From positions 1 to 64,000 of the forward strand of contig NZ_CAJYES010000134.1 in NCBI RefSeq assembly GCF_913773995.1: a stretch of DNA of 64,000 nt, read 5' to 3'. Position numbers and translations under genes: made by a program. The DNA comes from an uncultured Pseudacidovorax sp. GTDB lineage: Bacteria; Pseudomonadota; Gammaproteobacteria; Burkholderiales; Burkholderiaceae_C. How positions within the stretch are numbered: the first letter of the stretch is position 1; every line of letters begins with the position of its first letter. The notes below the pieces were generated by a model. The model was not told the DNA's origin. It saw only the letters and a list, made by a program, of their open reading frames with translations, and did not search any database. Of the stretch, positions 62,855 through 64,000 are shown one piece after another.

Positions 62855-64000
62855 ATGCCACCCATCGACCCCGAAGAGACAAGCCCCGCCCCGCCACCCC
62901 GCCGCGCGCCGCGCTTCGCGGCCCTGGAGCCGTTGCGGCTGCCGGTCTTCCGGTTGCTGTGGGGCACCTGGTTCATCGCCAACACCTGCATGTGGATGAA
63001 CGACGTGGCGGCCGCCTGGCTGATGACCACGCTCACCACCTCGCCCATGTGGGTGGCGCTGGTGCAGACGGCCTCGACACTGCCCGTCTTCCTGCTTGGG
63101 CTGCCCAGCGGGGCGCTGGCCGACATCCTGGACCGTCGCCGCTGGCTGGTGGCCACGCAGTTCTGGCTGGCGGGCTCGGCCACCGTGCTGTGCGTGGCCA
63201 TCGGGCTGGACAGGATGAACGCGCCGCTGCTGCTGGCGCTGACCTTCGCTAACGGCATCGGCCTGGCGCTGCGCTGGCCGGTGTTCTCGGCCATCGTGCC
63301 CGAGCTGGTCACGCGGCCGCTGCTGCCGGCGGCCATGGGGCTCAACGGCATCGCGATGAATGCCTCGCGCATCGTCGGGCCGCTGGTGGCGGGCGTGCTG
63401 ATCGCCAGCGCGGGCAGCGTGTGGGTCTTCGTGCTCAATGCGGTGCTGAGCATTGCCTCGGGCTTCGTGATCCTGCGCTGGCGGCGCGAGCACAAGGTCG
63501 ACCCGCTGGGCCGTGAACGGCTGGTGAGCGCCATGCGCGTGGGCGTGCAGTTCGTGCGGCAGTCGCAGCGCATGCGCGCCGTGCTGTCGCGGGTGGCCGT
63601 CTCCTTCTTTCATTCCAGCGCGGTGCTGGCGTTGCTGCCGCTGCTGGCGCGCGGCTTCCACGAGGGGCCGAAGGGCGGCGCCGGCACCTTCACGCTGCTG
63701 CTCGCCTCGATGGGCGCGGGCTCGATCATCGCGGTGCTGCTGCTGCCGCGGCTGCGGGAGATGTTCGACCGCGACCACCGCGTGCTCTATGGCTCGATGC
63801 TGCTGTCGACGGGCACGGCCGTGCTGGCGCTGTCGCCCGCGCTCTGGCTGGCCGCCTTCGCCGTGTTCTTCTGTGGTGCGGCCTGGATCACGGTGGCCAA
63901 CTCGCTGTCGGTGTCGGCCCAGCTGGCGCTGCCCGATTGGGTGCGAGCGCGCGGCATGTCCACCTACCAGATGGCCATCATGGGGGCTGGCGCGCTGGGT
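62855..64000 (+). CDS. MFS transporter (MFS_3/EntS-like), 3' end outside window
   Basis: The first 382 residues of a major facilitator; the frame runs open to the right edge. After a Pro-rich tail comes RLPVFRLLWGTWFIANTCMWMNDVAAAWLM, then FLLGLPSGALADILDRRRWL (motif A), GIGLALRWPVFSAIVPELV and LNGIAMNASRIVGPLVAG. These match the enterobactin-exporter-like MFS_3 family. The substrate is unknown. The ATG at 62855 gives MPPIDPEETSPAPPP. Confidence 0.88.
   Translation, partial: MPPIDPEETSPAPPPRRAPRFAALEPLRLPVFRLLWGTWFIANTCMWMNDVAAAWLMTTLTTSPMWVALVQTASTLPVFLLGLPSGALADILDRRRWLVATQFWLAGSATVLCVAIGLDRMNAPLLLALTFANGIGLALRWPVFSAIVPELVTRPLLPAAMGLNGIAMNASRIVGPLVAGVLIASAGSVWVFVLNAVLSIASGFVILRWRREHKVDPLGRERLVSAMRVGVQFVRQSQRMRAVLSRVAVSFFHSSAVLALLPLLARGFHEGPKGGAGTFTLLLASMGAGSIIAVLLLPRLREMFDRDHRVLYGSMLLSTGTAVLALSPALWLAAFAVFFCGAAWITVANSLSVSAQLALPDWVRARGMSTYQMAIMGAGALG

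Overview
The window is a contiguous piece of a very GC-rich (about 70% by eye) bacterial chromosome. It looks like Burkholderiales, most likely Comamonadaceae or a close relative. This is judged from gene neighbourhoods (TorF porin-glnK-amtB, lplT/alr, dprA-lysM/def-fmt, pgk-pyk-fba-purC, yajC-secD-secF), an HU protein with an H1-like Lys/Ala tail, zf-CHCC after ilvE, and the CGCCCTGAGC(T/C)TGTCGAAGGGC-type extragenic repeats. I see no tRNA, rRNA, insertion sequence, prophage or CRISPR array. Fifty-eight genes are called; the first and last are cut by the window edges.

Layout, left to right. 1-2.4 kb: porin 3' end, PII protein and ammonium channel. 2.6-7.3 kb: an SMP-30 lactonase, glycolate oxidase subunits GlcE and GlcF with a DUF1275 membrane gene between them and no GlcD, then a small secreted protein. 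7.6-12.6 kb: HU-H1, then a minus-strand copper-type operon (DUF2946, TonB receptor, YcnI-PCuAC fusion) and a glutathione peroxidase. 12.7-21.7 kb: lplT and alr diverge; radA lies further on, separated from alr by a membrane protein and a four-gene minus operon (Bug binding protein, class II aldolase, ketopantoate-reductase-like enzyme, hydrolase). 22-30 kb: BCCT transporter with a long structured leader, rdgC, ilvE, zf-CHCC, O-antigen ligase family protein and an OmpR/HAMP two-component pair. 30.2-33.9 kb: a three-gene set of flavin-dependent halogenase-like enzyme, ketosynthase chain-length factor and ketosynthase. 34-37.5 kb: AmpG-like permease, M48 peptidase, hemolysin III protein and a META lipoprotein. 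37.5-45 kb: purC, fba, a lipoprotein hydrolase, pyk and pgk, with a fatty acid desaturase on the other strand. 45-50.7 kb: azlDC, fmt, a BamE-like lipoprotein and def, facing a LysM protein and dprA. 51-57 kb: a DUF1631 protein and secF-secD-yajC. 57.3-64 kb: a giant indolepyruvate ferredoxin oxidoreductase divergent from its likely Lrp regulator, a monooxygenase-fold protein, an arylformamidase-like hydrolase and a truncated MFS transporter.

Most of this is core metabolism, protein export and start-codon processing. The candidate for something less described is the halogenase/CLF/ketosynthase cassette, which looks like an isolated fragment of aryl-polyene (xanthomonadin-like) chemistry. Non-coding points of interest are a terminator-like hairpin in the leader of the Bug operon, a multi-hairpin leader before the BCCT gene, a tandem array of REP half-units, and two copies of an intergenic hairpin repeat whose stem shows a compensatory base change.
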